From the NCBI RefSeq assembly GCF_014219065.1, contig NZ_JACLGO010000028.1:1-58595 (forward strand): 58,595 nucleotides of DNA, given 5' to 3'. Below, piece after piece: positions 47,221 through 54,660 of this stretch. A program made the position numbers and the translations under genes. Positions within the stretch are counted from its first letter, which is position 1; each line of letters starts with the position of its first letter. This stretch comes from Halopseudomonas xiamenensis (GTDB taxonomy: Bacteria; Pseudomonadota; Gammaproteobacteria; Pseudomonadales; Pseudomonadaceae). The notes under the pieces were generated by a model. The model ran no database searches. It saw only the letters and a list, made by a program, of their open reading frames with translations, and was not told where the DNA came from.

Positions 47221-48660
47221 ATGCATCAACTGATCTGGTTTCGCACCGACCTGCGGGTGCGCGATAACACTGCATTGTGCGCCGCCATGCAGGCTGGCCC
47301 GGTTCTGGCTGTATTTTTGCTCAGCCCCGGCCAATGGCGCAGCCACGACGATGCGCCATGCAAGATTAATTTCTGGTTGCGTAATCTGGCCAGTTTGCAG
47401 AAGGAACTGCAAGCACTGAACGTACCCTTGCTGATTCGTCATGCTGAACACTGGAGCGATGCGCCCGCCGTGCTTGCCGGTCTATGTCAGGAGCAGAAAA
47501 TCAGCAAGGTGCAGGTCAACCAGGAGTATGGTCTGAATGAAACCCGTCGCGACCGGGCAGTAGCCCAGCGACTGGCAGCGCTGGGCGTGGACTTTACCAG
47601 CCACATGGATCACCTGCTGCTGCGCCCCGGCAGCATCCTCACCCGTACCGGTGGTTACTTTCGGGTTTTCAGCCAGTTCCGCAAGGTCTCTTATCAACGC
47701 TTGCAGCTTGCGCTGCCGAGCTGCCTTGCACTGCCAGAACCACAGGCACCGCTTGGCATCGAGAGCGATTCGATTCCCACAGCAGTGCCCGGGTTTGCTG
47801 CACCAAGCGTCGCTCTGCAAGCCCTCTGGCCAACAGGCGAAGCAGCCGCGCTAGAGCGCCTGGACGGTTTTGTAGACCAGCACCTGGACGCCTATGACCG
47901 TCAGCGCGACCTGCCCGCTCAACCCGGCACCAGCCAGCTTTCGGCCTATCTGGTTGCCGGCGTACTGTCGCCCAGGCAATGCCTGCATGCGGCGCTGCGT
48001 AACAATCGAGGCGAGTTCGAAACCGGCAGCAAGGGTGCCGTAACCTGGATCAACGAACTGCTCTGGCGTGAGTTCTACAGCCACATCCTGGTTGGTTTCC
48101 CGCAGGTGTCCCGGCATCGCGCCTTTCGTGAGCACACCGAGGCTGTGCCCTGGCGTCAGTCACCCGGGGAGCTTGCCGCATGGCAAGAGGGGCGCACCGG
48201 CTTTCCGCTGATTGATGCCGCCATGCGTCAATTGCTGGCCACAGGCTGGATGCACAACCGACTGCGCATGGTCGTGGCCATGTTTCTGACCAAGAACCTG
48301 CTGATTGACTGGCGCGAAGGTGAGCGTTTTTTCATGCAGCACCTTATTGATGGTGACCTTGCTGCAAACAACGGTGGCTGGCAATGGAGTGCTTCCACGG
48401 GTACCGATGCCGTGCCCTGGTTTCGCCTGTTCAATCCCATCACCCAGTCACAACGCTTCGATCCCCAAGGCCACTTTATCCGGCATTGGTTGCCAGAATT
48501 GGCTCATCTGGATGATCGCCTGATACATGCCCCCAGTGCGGTCGGCTCCTTGTTTGCCGTGACCGATTACCCAGCGCCCATGGTCGATCTGGCTGCCAGC
48601 CGCGAGCGTGCTCTGAGCGCCTTCAAGAATCTCTCCGCGCCGGAGCCTGGCCATGTCTGA
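47221..48660 (+). CDS. phrB: Deoxyribodipyrimidine photolyase
   Basis: A 479-aa class I CPD photolyase that uses blue light to split pyrimidine dimers in DNA. The N-terminal antenna domain begins MHQLIWFRTDLRVRDN. The FAD domain contains WINELLWREFYSHILVGFP, GFPLIDAAMRQLLATGWMHN and ANNGGWQWSASTGTDAVP with the conserved Trp residues. ATG 47221 follows GAGGAA; a longer reading to TTG 47197 was rejected. The 3' end overlaps a 25-codon ORF. Confidence 0.95.
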   Translation: MHQLIWFRTDLRVRDNTALCAAMQAGPVLAVFLLSPGQWRSHDDAPCKINFWLRNLASLQKELQALNVPLLIRHAEHWSDAPAVLAGLCQEQKISKVQVNQEYGLNETRRDRAVAQRLAALGVDFTSHMDHLLLRPGSILTRTGGYFRVFSQFRKVSYQRLQLALPSCLALPEPQAPLGIESDSIPTAVPGFAAPSVALQALWPTGEAAALERLDGFVDQHLDAYDRQRDLPAQPGTSQLSAYLVAGVLSPRQCLHAALRNNRGEFETGSKGAVTWINELLWREFYSHILVGFPQVSRHRAFREHTEAVPWRQSPGELAAWQEGRTGFPLIDAAMRQLLATGWMHNRLRMVVAMFLTKNLLIDWREGERFFMQHLIDGDLAANNGGWQWSASTGTDAVPWFRLFNPITQSQRFDPQGHFIRHWLPELAHLDDRLIHAPSAVGSLFAVTDYPAPMVDLAASRERALSAFKNLSAPEPGHV

Positions 48661-48730
48661 CTTTCTGCATCGTGTAACCAAGCTCAGGGGCGAACGGAGT
48701 ACTCAACCAAGCTGCACATCCAGTGCCTGA
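48653..48730 (+). pseudogene. 25-codon ORF overlapping the phrB stop, probable gene remnant
   Basis: ATG 48653 lies inside the end of phrB, and the ORF reads MSDFLHRVTKLRGERSTQPS then CTSSA-stop. Overlap with phrB suggests the start of a formerly coupled next gene of the photolyase operon, cut short. The 25 residues are too few to identify it. A chance ORF is also possible. Confidence 0.35.
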
Positions 48731-48801
48731 AGGGATAGCGACTGTAATGCATGACGGCGCACAGGCATCTTGGTCATCGTCTTTCTAACACCACACAAAT
48801 C

Positions 48802-48825
48802 TATACAAAAAATACATACCGTACA
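48802..48825 (+). promoter_or_regulatory. Candidate LitR/PplR operator upstream of hemH
   Basis: TATACA at 48802-48807, a gap of exactly 12 bp, then CGTACA at 48820-48825. The first half fits T(G/A)TACA fully; the second fits TGTA(C/T)A in five of six positions. A possible -10 (TATTCT, 48847-48852) lies downstream. A lone TGTACA at 48927-48932 sits closer to the gene. The region 48731-48971 has no other gene. Confidence 0.55.
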
Positions 48826-48971
48826 GAAATATCCGAATGGAAATGTTATTCTCTGCGCGTGTTTTCTTCGGATTGCTTCCTGCAACCCCTTGAAAACAGA
48901 ACTTGCAGGGGGCTTTGCATAGGTTATGTACAGCTTTGTCATGGTAACGTTGTTGCGCAAGGGAGTTATAC

Positions 48972-50030
48972 ATGCAGGATCAAGGCCTGTTGCTGATCAA
49001 TCTGGGGTCTCCCCGGTCAACCGAGGTAAGCGATGTGCGCCAGTACCTCAACCAGTTCCTGATGGACCCCTATGTTATCGACTTGCCCTGGCCACTGCGT
49101 CGCGCTCTGGTCAGCCTGATATTGCTCCGACGCCCGTCCGAGTCGGCAGAAGCCTACCGGCAGATATGGTGGGAGGAGGGATCGCCGCTGATAGTCATCA
49201 GTCAGCGTCTGTGCAACGCAGTGCGCCCGCTCTGGAAGCACGGCCCTGTTGAGCTGGGTATGCGGTATGCAGCCCCGTCCATTGAAAACGCGTTATTGGC
49301 ACTGGCTGAGCAAGGCGCACGTAGTGTCCTGGTTGCCCCTCTGTACCCCCAGTTTGCTGATAGCACTACCACCACTGCCATCGAAGAAGTGCGCCGCGTT
49401 ATAAATAAGCACAAACTGTCACTGCAGCTACGTACCCTGCCGCCTTTTCATGCTGAACCAGACTACATTCAGGCACTGGTTGCCAGTGCTCGCCCTGCTC
49501 TGGAACAGGATTTTCACCATCTGCTATTTAGCTTTCATGGCCTGCCTGAGCGCTATCTGATCAAGCGCGACCCTGGCAAGAACCATTGTCTGCAATCGTC
49601 AGACTGTTGCCATAGAGCAACGGGAGAGGTGCTGAAAACCTGCTACAAAGCCCAGTGCATACAAAGTGCTGCTGAATTTGCAGCTAACGCCGGACTGAAG
49701 CCGGAGCAATGGTCAGTAGCCTTCCAGTCACGCCTTGGGAGAGCCAAGTGGATTGAGCCCTATACGGAGTCACGATTGGATGAATTGGCGCAACAAGGTG
49801 TGAGAAAACTGTTGGTCATGTCGCCGGCCTTCGTTGCGGATTGCATTGAGACATATGAAGAGCTCGGCATCCGTGGACGTGTCCAGTTTATCGCTGCTGG
49901 TGGCGAAGACCTGCAGTTGATTCCCTGCCTGAATGACAACCATGACTGGGCGCAAGCGCTGGTACGCCTGTGTGAAGCCCAGCTTGGCGCTACCGCCACA
50001 CAGATCTCAGGTGTCCAGGTGGCCGGATAG
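48972..50030 (+). CDS. hemH: Ferrochelatase
   Basis: HemH inserts Fe(II) into protoporphyrin IX to make heme. The 352-aa protein contains [18 protein letters not shown] at the N-terminus, the catalytic His in [13 protein letters not shown] and [17 protein letters not shown]. It carries an insert with clustered cysteines ([16 protein letters not shown]), seen in many proteobacterial ferrochelatases. ATG 48972 follows AAGGGAG. Its 3' end overlaps the convergent LitR-type gene by 24 bp. Codon use here is less GC-rich than in the rest of the window. Confidence 0.94.
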   Translation: MQDQGLLLINLGSPRSTEVSDVRQYLNQFLMDPYVIDLPWPLRRALVSLILLRRPSESAEAYRQIWWEEGSPLIVISQRLCNAVRPLWKHGPVELGMRYAAPSIENALLALAEQGARSVLVAPLYPQFADSTTTTAIEEVRRVINKHKLSLQLRTLPPFHAEPDYIQALVASARPALEQDFHHLLFSFHGLPERYLIKRDPGKNHCLQSSDCCHRATGEVLKTCYKAQCIQSAAEFAANAGLKPEQWSVAFQSRLGRAKWIEPYTESRLDELAQQGVRKLLVMSPAFVADCIETYEELGIRGRVQFIAAGGEDLQLIPCLNDNHDWAQALVRLCEAQLGATATQISGVQVAG

Positions 50031-50972
50031 AAACTGTTCCAGTCTGCTTGCCATCACCTGGGGCTCTTTACCCAGATTGGCCAGGGGTGAGCTTCGCAAC
50101 TGTTCCGCTGCCAGCTCTGCCCCTACGCCTGCCAGAGCCACCGGGCTATCGACCTTCTGCGCCAATTTGGTGATCTTGCTTAGCTGTGTGGGTGACAGCG
50201 GCGTCGGGGCAAAGAGCACCAGGGCTGTAGGCAATATGGACTGGCAGACAAGGGGTAGCTCGTCCAGCGGCTGGCCCACTGGTAGCGTGCGTAATATCCC
50301 TTTCCCATTATCGAGCAGTAGCCCAGTGACCAGCATTTCCAGCTCTCGGCATGAATCAGGCAGCACAACAAACAGTACTGAGTCACCACCGTTATGTCGT
50401 AAGAACTGCAGCCGCTGCAGCGCCCTGGCCCGCAGGAACGCATCATAAAACAACCACTGACTGCGCTGGCCAAAACCAGTAAGGTGCAACCACTCTTGCC
50501 ACAACGGCATGAGTACTTTCCCGAAGCTCTGCTCTATTGGATAAGTGCTGAATAGTTGACCATACAGCTGATCCAGTCGAGCCTCGTCAAAGACTTCTAT
50601 CGCTTGACGAATACCTTCCCGCCACTCACCCCAGGGCGATGCAGGTTCCGAGTGGACTGCCGGTGTTTCGTCAGCCACAGGTCCGGCACTGGAAGAGGTT
50701 TGCAGTGCCAATAAAGAAGCGACCTTGCTCACCGCAACGCCGCGATCTGTCCAGGACATGATGCGCCGGACAGTATCCACATCCGCCGCCGAATACAGTC
50801 GATGCCCGCCTTCTGTTCGTACCGGGCGGATCAATCCGTAGCGACGCTCCCATGCACGTAGAGTTACAGGGTTGATGCCAGTAAGGCGCACAACTTCGCC
50901 TATCGGCAGCAGCCCTTCTTCGGGGTGCGCCTGCCGGGTAACAGGCGGTAATAACTCGGCTCGCTTGGTCAT
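50007..50972 (-). CDS. LitR/PplR-type MerR regulator without B12 motif (class II)
   Basis: The 321-aa protein has a MerR helix-turn-helix ([39 protein letters not shown]) and a C-terminal domain with the fold order of cobalamin-binding light sensors (CarH/LitR). Where those have the E/DxHxxG cobalamin ligand, this protein reads [11 protein letters not shown], with no His. That matches class II LitR (P. putida PplR), which works with a LOV protein instead of B12, and a short LOV gene is divergent from it. ATG 50972 is preferred over TTG 50978. It converges with hemH, sharing 24 bp. Confidence 0.85.
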   Translation of the reverse strand: MTKRAELLPPVTRQAHPEEGLLPIGEVVRLTGINPVTLRAWERRYGLIRPVRTEGGHRLYSAADVDTVRRIMSWTDRGVAVSKVASLLALQTSSSAGPVADETPAVHSEPASPWGEWREGIRQAIEVFDEARLDQLYGQLFSTYPIEQSFGKVLMPLWQEWLHLTGFGQRSQWLFYDAFLRARALQRLQFLRHNGGDSVLFVVLPDSCRELEMLVTGLLLDNGKGILRTLPVGQPLDELPLVCQSILPTALVLFAPTPLSPTQLSKITKLAQKVDSPVALAGVGAELAAEQLRSSPLANLGKEPQVMASRLEQFLSGHLDT

Positions 50973-51007
50973 TGGCAAAATAGGTAGCTCTGGATAAACC
51001 CGAATAG

Positions 51008-51031
51008 TGTACAGCGGCTGCGTCTTGTATA
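51008..51031. promoter_or_regulatory. LitR/PplR operator between the regulator and the LOV gene
   Basis: TGTACA at 51008-51013 and TGTATA at 51026-51031 are separated by exactly 12 bp. This matches the direct repeat T(G/A)TACA-N12-TGTA(C/T)A reported for P. putida PplR1 on both strands. It sits 36 bp upstream of the regulator start and 78 bp upstream of the LOV start, so autoregulation of the regulator is likely and control of the LOV gene possible. Confidence 0.75.
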
Positions 51032-51109
51032 CATCCTCGATGAGCGATTACACATTGCTTGCCCGTCGGGTATCCTATACCGCCCTGCTGTATGCCGAGA
51101 GTTGGATAG

Positions 51110-51562
51110 ATGATCAACGCAAAATTACTGCAACTGGTAGTGGATGCTTCCAATGACGGCATCGTGATTGCCGAGCAAGAGGGAGAGGACAACATCCTCA
51201 TCTATGCCAATCCGGCTTTTGAACGCCTGACTGGCTACACGCTTGACGATATTCTCTATCAAGACTGCCGCTTCCTGCAGGGCGATGACCGTGATCAACC
51301 TGGTATCGAAGCCATCCGCGCGGCAGTGAAGAATAATCAGCCCTGTCGCCAGACTCTGCGCAACTATCGGCGCGATGGCAGCCAGTTCTGGAACGAGCTC
51401 TCCATCACGCCGGTTTTCAATGAAGCCGACAACCTGACTTATTTCATCGGTATCCAGAAAGACGTCAGCACGGAAGTTCAGGCCAGCAAGCGCGTGCTCG
51501 AGCTGGAGGCTGAAGTCGAGCAGCTCAGGCAACAACTGGAAGCCCTGAAGAGTAAAACCTGA
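51110..51562 (+). CDS. Short LOV blue-light photoreceptor (PpSB1-LOV-like)
   Basis: A 150-aa protein made of a single LOV (PAS) domain with a C-terminal helix. It binds FMN and forms a photoadduct with a Cys. The signature DILYQDCRFLQGDDRDQ places the photoactive Cys at residue 53. RNYRRDGSQFWNELSITPV and TYFIGIQKDVS follow, all typical of PpSB-LOV proteins. The last 30 residues (VLELEAEVEQLRQQLEALKS) form a likely coiled coil for dimerisation. No enzymatic output domain is attached, so signalling must go through a partner, probably the adjacent MerR protein. ATG 51110 follows GTTGGATAG. Confidence 0.92.
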   Translation: MINAKLLQLVVDASNDGIVIAEQEGEDNILIYANPAFERLTGYTLDDILYQDCRFLQGDDRDQPGIEAIRAAVKNNQPCRQTLRNYRRDGSQFWNELSITPVFNEADNLTYFIGIQKDVSTEVQASKRVLELEAEVEQLRQQLEALKSKT

Positions 51563-51740
51563 TATCTCGTCCGACATGGAGCTTGCGCCAGAATATGTAC
51601 GCAGGTTTCTCACTGGCATGGAGTGAAATACTAACCGGGCGCTCATAGAGAAAATGAACACCGGTTTTTCAGGGGGGGCTGGCACGGTTTGGTCAAGCAG
51701 CCAAAATCGCCCTCTGGCCAGAGTCTCGGAACCAAACACA

Positions 51741-51778
51741 AAAAACGAAAAAACTCTTATCTTTCAACAAGATAAGAG
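51741..51778 (-). terminator. Terminator of tRNA-Asp
   Basis: On the minus strand a 10-bp stem CTCTTATCTT/AAGATAAGAG (51769-51778 with 51754-51763) is followed by TTTTTTCGTTTTTT. It starts 10 bp after the tRNA 3' end. Confidence 0.92.
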
Positions 51779-51787
51779 ATTTTAATA

Positions 51788-51864
51788 TGGCGCAGCGGAC
51801 GGGACTCGAACCCGCGACCCCCGGCGTGACAGGCCGGTATTCTAACCAACTGAACTACCGCTGC
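51788..51864 (-). tRNA. tRNA-Asp (GTC)
   Basis: A 77-nt cloverleaf: acceptor GCAGCGG/CCGCTGC with discriminator G and encoded CCA, D-arm with TAGTTCAGTTGGTTAGAA, anticodon loop CTGTCAC (anticodon GTC) on a CCGGC/GCCGG stem, and T-arm GCGGGTTCGAGTCCCG. It is very close to E. coli tRNA-Asp. Confidence 0.97.
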
Positions 51865-51888
51865 GCATCTGTCTGACGACAGGCGCGC

Positions 51889-51916
51889 ATTGTAAATGTT
51901 TGCTGGATCAAGTCAA
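51889..51916 (-). promoter_or_regulatory. Promoter of tRNA-Asp
   Basis: On the minus strand TTGACT (51916-51911) and TACAAT (51894-51889) are separated by 16 bp and followed by a GCGCGCC discriminator, the GC-rich type that makes stable-RNA promoters subject to stringent control. It lies between the hipA stop (51930) and the tRNA. Confidence 0.75.
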
Positions 51917-51929
51917 GCCATATCGAATC

Positions 51930-53231
51930 TCATATTGCCAGCCGCAAGTGCGCCGCAACTTGCTCGGTCCATTGCGGCGCCACCCCAGCCTGCGCAGCGA
52001 ACTCCGGCCAGCGCAGCACACTGGCGCGCACCTCGGCCACAATGGCTTCCGCCCGCCCCCGCTTGAGACCGGCACTTTTCCCGCAACTGTTGAAATCCGC
52101 AAGAGTAAATCCATCGCGCTTGCCATTCATCGACATCTGATGCATGGCAGTCCATGCTCCCAGGGGGTTATAGCTGAAGGTGACATCGAAGGCCGGCGAC
52201 AGCTTCCAGGCGCCACGGCGATCCATCAGGAAAGCGATGTTCTTCACATGGTCATCCTGATTGCGGGCAAGGATATTGAAGACCATGCGCCGGAACTGCT
52301 CCTCGAGTGCCTGCATCGGCAAACCCAGGCGACGGATCACCAGCAGCGCCTGCTCGTAGGAATACGCCCCGGCCTGGTTGAAATCATAATGCGCCAGGGC
52401 ACATAACGACTGCATGTGCAGCTTGCCCCCATCCTCGGTACGGTCGAAACGCCGCGTCATGAAATGACGACGCCCACCTTCCTCCAGCAGGCGGCAATCA
52501 CTCATGTCGATACCGGCGGCAACGGCCATCAGGTAATAGGCATACTCGATTGCACAATAGCCCTGCGGATCATCCAACTCCCGGTCGCGATTGCCCGTCA
52601 CACCATCGAACTTGAGCAACCAGTAGGCAAACCCCTCCCCCGCCGCCACTTGACCGGAGCGGACCTCATTGCTGTTCGGATTCCAGGCGATGACCGCCTT
52701 CGCCCTCGCGCCGCCGGCCGAAGTGCCGACGCGCAGAATGTCCTTGAGTGCAGCAGCCTTGTAGGCACCGGCGAAGGATGCTGACAGATCGTTGCGATTG
52801 GCAAGCACCTCGGATGCCAGACTCACCAGCGCCTCGATATCCACCGCACCCGACTGCTGTAGACGTGGCCCGTTCATGGGAACGAACTCCAGAGCCCCCA
52901 TCCCCCGGCTACCGGTGTAGCAAAGCCGCTCCACTGCATTGAAACTCTCGGGGGTACGCCCCTGTGCCGCCAGCCAGGCGTTGATCAATGCATTACCGAA
53001 CTTGTCCGGCAGGCTGTCGGCCAGCAGACCAGGCAAACCATGAAACGTCTGCCTGGCCAGCTCGGGAAAGCGATAGACGCGATTGGATAGAGGCATGACC
53101 AAGGGTGACAACTGGATATCGCTATTGACGAACGCGGGATCGTACTGGAAATCCGCCACCTCCTCACCGTCAGCCAAGGATACCGCGCCGATAGTCCGCC
53201 CCCATAGTCGCACTTCGGCCAGGGTCGTCAT
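51930..53231 (-). CDS. hipA: HipA-type toxin, Ser/Thr kinase
   Basis: The 433-aa protein has the HipA layout. The N-terminal subdomain contains LWGRTIGAVSL, then FHGLPGLLADSLPDKFG. The C-terminal kinase core contains VGTSAGGARAKAVIAW (nucleotide loop), FMTRRFDRTEDG, the catalytic motif NILARNQDDHVKN and the metal-binding LSPAFDVTFSY. HipA of E. coli phosphorylates glutamyl-tRNA synthetase and causes persistence; the target here is unknown. Its start overlaps the hipB stop by four bases (ATGA). All kinase motifs are intact, so it looks functional. Confidence 0.92.
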   Translation of the reverse strand: MTTLAEVRLWGRTIGAVSLADGEEVADFQYDPAFVNSDIQLSPLVMPLSNRVYRFPELARQTFHGLPGLLADSLPDKFGNALINAWLAAQGRTPESFNAVERLCYTGSRGMGALEFVPMNGPRLQQSGAVDIEALVSLASEVLANRNDLSASFAGAYKAAALKDILRVGTSAGGARAKAVIAWNPNSNEVRSGQVAAGEGFAYWLLKFDGVTGNRDRELDDPQGYCAIEYAYYLMAVAAGIDMSDCRLLEEGGRRHFMTRRFDRTEDGGKLHMQSLCALAHYDFNQAGAYSYEQALLVIRRLGLPMQALEEQFRRMVFNILARNQDDHVKNIAFLMDRRGAWKLSPAFDVTFSYNPLGAWTAMHQMSMNGKRDGFTLADFNSCGKSAGLKRGRAEAIVAEVRASVLRWPEFAAQAGVAPQWTEQVAAHLRLAI

Positions 53232-53584
53232 GACTCATCTCCCCAACGCCACGGCGCACCAGGCTCCTGAATAGCTGCCGTTGTCGAGGTCCGCACCCGC
53301 TGGGGAACCTTGCCCTTACCTCGCAACAACGCCATGGGACCAGGACCTTGTGCAGGCAGCAGTTGATCCAGCCCCGGCAAGAGCTCCAACACGCGCAGGA
53401 TGCGAATGAAACTGGTCAACTGGGTAGAGGCTCCCGTTTCCAAACGCTCCAGAGTGCGCTTCGATACGCCGGCCTGCTCAGCCAACATGGCCTGGGTAAG
53501 CCCCATATCCAGGCGCCGACGGGCGACACGGCTGCCCAGCTCCGTCAGAACCACCTCATCGGAAAGCATTTCTTGAATATTCAT
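53228..53584 (-). CDS. hipB: HipB-type antitoxin, Xre-family repressor
   Basis: The 118-aa protein has an Xre helix-turn-helix (LGSRVARRRLDMGLTQAMLA, EQAGVSKRTLERLETG) followed by a Pro/Gly-rich tail. HipB neutralises HipA and represses the operon by binding palindromes in its promoter; three candidate palindromes lie just upstream. ATG 53584 has no Shine-Dalgarno sequence, and a -10 box ends 6 bp before it, so the message may be leaderless. The tail (about residues 85-118) is longer than in E. coli HipB (88 aa). Confidence 0.9.
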   Translation of the reverse strand: MNIQEMLSDEVVLTELGSRVARRRLDMGLTQAMLAEQAGVSKRTLERLETGASTQLTSFIRILRVLELLPGLDQLLPAQGPGPMALLRGKGKVPQRVRTSTTAAIQEPGAPWRWGDES

Positions 53585-53585
53585 A

Positions 53586-53683
53586 TCGTCACTATAGTCG
53601 AATTACCTATTTAATAACCAATATTTCGTCACATATGACGAGATAAAACATAACTTACTTGATGATCTCGTCAGAAATGACGC
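53586..53683 (-). promoter_or_regulatory. hipBA promoter with three TCGTCA-N4-TGACGA operators
   Basis: Palindromes at 53626-53641 (TCGTCA-CATA-TGACGA, perfect arms), 53668-53683 (one mismatch) and 53586-53601 (two mismatches in one arm) start 40 and 42 bp apart, about four helical turns each. On the minus strand TATAGT (53596-53591) can serve as -10, with TTGGTT 19 bp upstream as a weak -35. The third palindrome covers this -10. Confidence 0.7.
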
Positions 53684-53822
53684 CAAATACAAGAAATTGC
53701 CATTTAATCGCCATAATAGACGAATTATAAAACATCAGAAGCACGCTCTCATATTACCGATTTGCTATCCCGCCGCCTGTTAACCATGCTGTAACCACCA
53801 CCCTTGTACAAAGGAACCTGCA
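53684..53822. other. AT-rich intergenic stretch before the DUF2897 gene
   Basis: This stretch, together with the operators, is the lowest-GC part of the window and holds the promoter of the DUF2897 gene (no single clear -35/-10 chosen). No ORF is supported. Confidence 0.5.
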
Positions 53823-53996
53823 ATGTCCCTGACCGGCTGGATCTTTGTCCTGATCATCGTCGCCACCGTCATCGGAGGCCTCTATCTATTGCGCAAGACG
53901 GCTAACAAGATGCCGATCGGCGAGGAACAGATGAAGCGCATCAAGGAACGTCAGGCCGAACTGGAGCGCCAGGAAAGGCAGGGGAAGCACGACTGA
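53823..53996 (+). CDS. DUF2897 small membrane protein
   Basis: A 57-aa protein reads MSLTGWIFVLIIVATVIGGL with one N-terminal transmembrane helix, then LRKTANKMPIGEEQMKRIKE and a charged tail. The pattern fits DUF2897, found in pseudomonads; function unknown. ATG 53823 follows AAAGGAACC, a good ribosome binding site. Confidence 0.8.
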   Translation: MSLTGWIFVLIIVATVIGGLYLLRKTANKMPIGEEQMKRIKERQAELERQERQGKHD

Positions 53997-54102
53997 CCTG
54001 CCGCCCCGCGCCAAGGGCTGCCGGCATGGTTGTGATTGCACGGCAACCCACCCTAAAATGCGCCTTTCAAATTCCACGCCCCGTCACAGGTAGCCCCAAC
54101 GC

Positions 54103-54633
54103 ATGGTCAATTCACTGCAAGCCCAGCTGCTCAAAGCCGGACTGGTCGATGAAAAGAAACTCAAACAGGCCCAGCGCGCCAAGAAAAAGGCTGCAAAGAA
54201 TACGCCGGAGAAGGTACATGACACCGCCGCCGCGGTAGAGAAGGCACGTGCCGAGAAAGCCGAGCGCGACCGCCAACTGAACCTGCAGCGCCAGGAGGAA
54301 GCCGCCCGCCGTGAGCGCGAGGCCCAGGCCAAGCAACTGATCGAACAGGCCAAGCTGGATCGCAGCGGTGGCGAAACCGCCTACCAGTTCGTTGTCAAGA
54401 ACAAGGTCAAGAAGATCTACGTCACCAATGAACAGTTCGACAAGCTCAGCCGCGGCAAACTGGGCATCGTCCGCCTGTCCGGGCACTTCGAACTCATCCC
54501 CCTGGATGTCGCCGAGAAGGTGGCTGAGCGCGCCCCGCACTGGCCAGTAATCATCGCCAAGGTGGCGGCCGAACAACCGGCCGAAGACGACCCCTACGCC
54601 GACTTCAAGGTACCTGACGACCTGATGTGGTAA
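54103..54633 (+). CDS. DUF2058 (YaiL-like) protein
   Basis: A 176-aa protein starts MVNSLQAQLLKAGLVDEKKL, carries a long Lys/Glu/Arg-rich helical stretch (about residues 22-85) and ends with AYQFVVKNKVKKIYVTNEQ and GHFELIPLDVAEKV. This is the nucleoprotein/polynucleotide-associated YaiL family (DUF2058). No enzymatic motif is seen. It is followed 27 bp later by chrA, though no functional link is apparent. Confidence 0.88.
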   Translation: MVNSLQAQLLKAGLVDEKKLKQAQRAKKKAAKNTPEKVHDTAAAVEKARAEKAERDRQLNLQRQEEAARREREAQAKQLIEQAKLDRSGGETAYQFVVKNKVKKIYVTNEQFDKLSRGKLGIVRLSGHFELIPLDVAEKVAERAPHWPVIIAKVAAEQPAEDDPYADFKVPDDLMW

Positions 54634-54660
54634 GTCCTTACCTGCCATCGGGAGCAGTCC

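Noticed and set aside
53585..53822. AT-rich stretch as a replication origin or phage att site
   Set aside because: No DnaA boxes, no direct copy of the tRNA-Asp 3' end elsewhere in the window, and the palindromes are better explained as HipB operators.
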